From NCBI GenBank assembly GCA_002083525.1, contig LWDM01000044.1:134314-198313 (forward strand): a DNA stretch of 64,000 nucleotides. Direction: 5' to 3'. The notes below the pieces were generated by a model, which was not told the DNA's origin, did no database searches, and was given only the letters and a program-made list of their open reading frames with translations. The translations under genes and the position numbers were made by a program. How positions within the stretch are numbered: the first letter of the stretch is position 1; the number at the start of each line of letters is the position of its first letter. Shown here piece by piece: positions 63,960-64,000 of the stretch. This DNA comes from Proteobacteria bacterium SG_bin9 (GTDB lineage: Bacteria; Pseudomonadota; Alphaproteobacteria; Rhizobiales; Xanthobacteraceae).

Positions 63960-64000
63960 TCAGAAGACGAACGCCGCCGGCCGCTCCAGTCCCGACAGGA
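63960..64000 (-). CDS. C-terminal end of a minus-strand gene, possibly protein-L-isoaspartate methyltransferase
   Basis: The minus strand at the window edge reads SGLERPAAFVF then a TGA (63960-63962). The ending F-V-F after a Arg-Pro is similar to the C-terminus of protein-L-isoaspartate O-methyltransferases, which often precede tolC in this group. Only about 13 codons are visible, so identity is tentative. Confidence 0.35.
   Translation of the reverse strand, partial: LSGLERPAAFVF

Overview
This 64 kb window is high-GC DNA with dense, short-spaced genes on both strands. It looks like a chromosome segment of an alphaproteobacterium of the order Hyphomicrobiales, close to the Bradyrhizobium/Rhodopseudomonas/Pseudolabrys group. 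The main reasons are the dusB-ntrB-ntrC-ntrY-ntrX-D-amino-acid transaminase-hfq-hflX cluster, a fused ispDF, a PopZ-type polar protein, a Bug-type solute receptor and the dac-tmk-holB-metG-tatD order. This assignment is inference from gene content; there is no rRNA in the window. I see no insertion sequence, prophage or CRISPR array.

Layout. 1-5.0 kb: assimilatory nitrate/nitrite reduction (3' end of a siroheme nitrite reductase, an Fe-S/FAD reductase, a 47-residue membrane peptide, the molybdenum nitrate reductase). 5.0-7.6 kb: 5-oxoprolinase genes pxpB-pxpC-pxpA on the minus strand. 7.8-16.5 kb: a catabolic/accessory stretch (RraA-family protein, cupin, GrdB-like reductase, acyl-CoA ligase, two SDRs, a WD40-cytochrome c fusion, a Bug receptor). 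16.6 kb: tRNA-Ser(UGA). 16.9-22.5 kb: RlpA, an epoxide-hydrolase-type enzyme, and a 1212-residue WD40-caspase-SH3 protein. 22.7-29.3 kb: plus-strand housekeeping run (PBP5-like protein, tmk, holB, metG, tatD-type nuclease, MBL hydrolase). 29.3-36.4 kb: a DUF305 membrane protein with a 3' frameshift, an acyl-CoA ligase, RidA, a small membrane protein, and a divergent csoR/copA copper pair with a visible operator. 36.4-42 kb: GST, two crotonases, queC, mazG, an aldehyde dehydrogenase. 42-52.4 kb: hflX, hfq, D-amino-acid transaminase, ntrX, ntrY, ntrC, ntrB, dusB (minus strand). 52.6-64 kb: ispDF, pncC/cinA, ratA, lipA, a DNA glycosylase, a small membrane peptide coupled to a metallophosphoesterase, a cyclic-nucleotide-binding protein, a VOC protein, valS, popZ-like, tolC, and the tail of what may be pcm.

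Nitrogen is the physiological theme. The NtrB/NtrC and NtrY/NtrX systems lie in the same window as the nitrate assimilation genes they would be expected to control, and Hfq and DusB sit in the same transcriptional neighbourhood.

The observations most worth a second look are: (1) the PBP5-type protein upstream of tmk, whose three catalytic motifs are all substituted although the frame is intact; (2) a ~120-residue Lys/Ala-rich histone-H1-like tail fused to methionyl-tRNA synthetase; (3) a large secreted WD40-caspase protein with an intact His/Cys dyad and a canonical EF-hand loop; (4) a nitrite-reductase partner in which an RnfB-like Fe-S motif stands where CysJ has its FMN domain; (5) a 41-residue membrane peptide translationally coupled to a phosphoesterase and facing a cyclic-nucleotide-binding protein.
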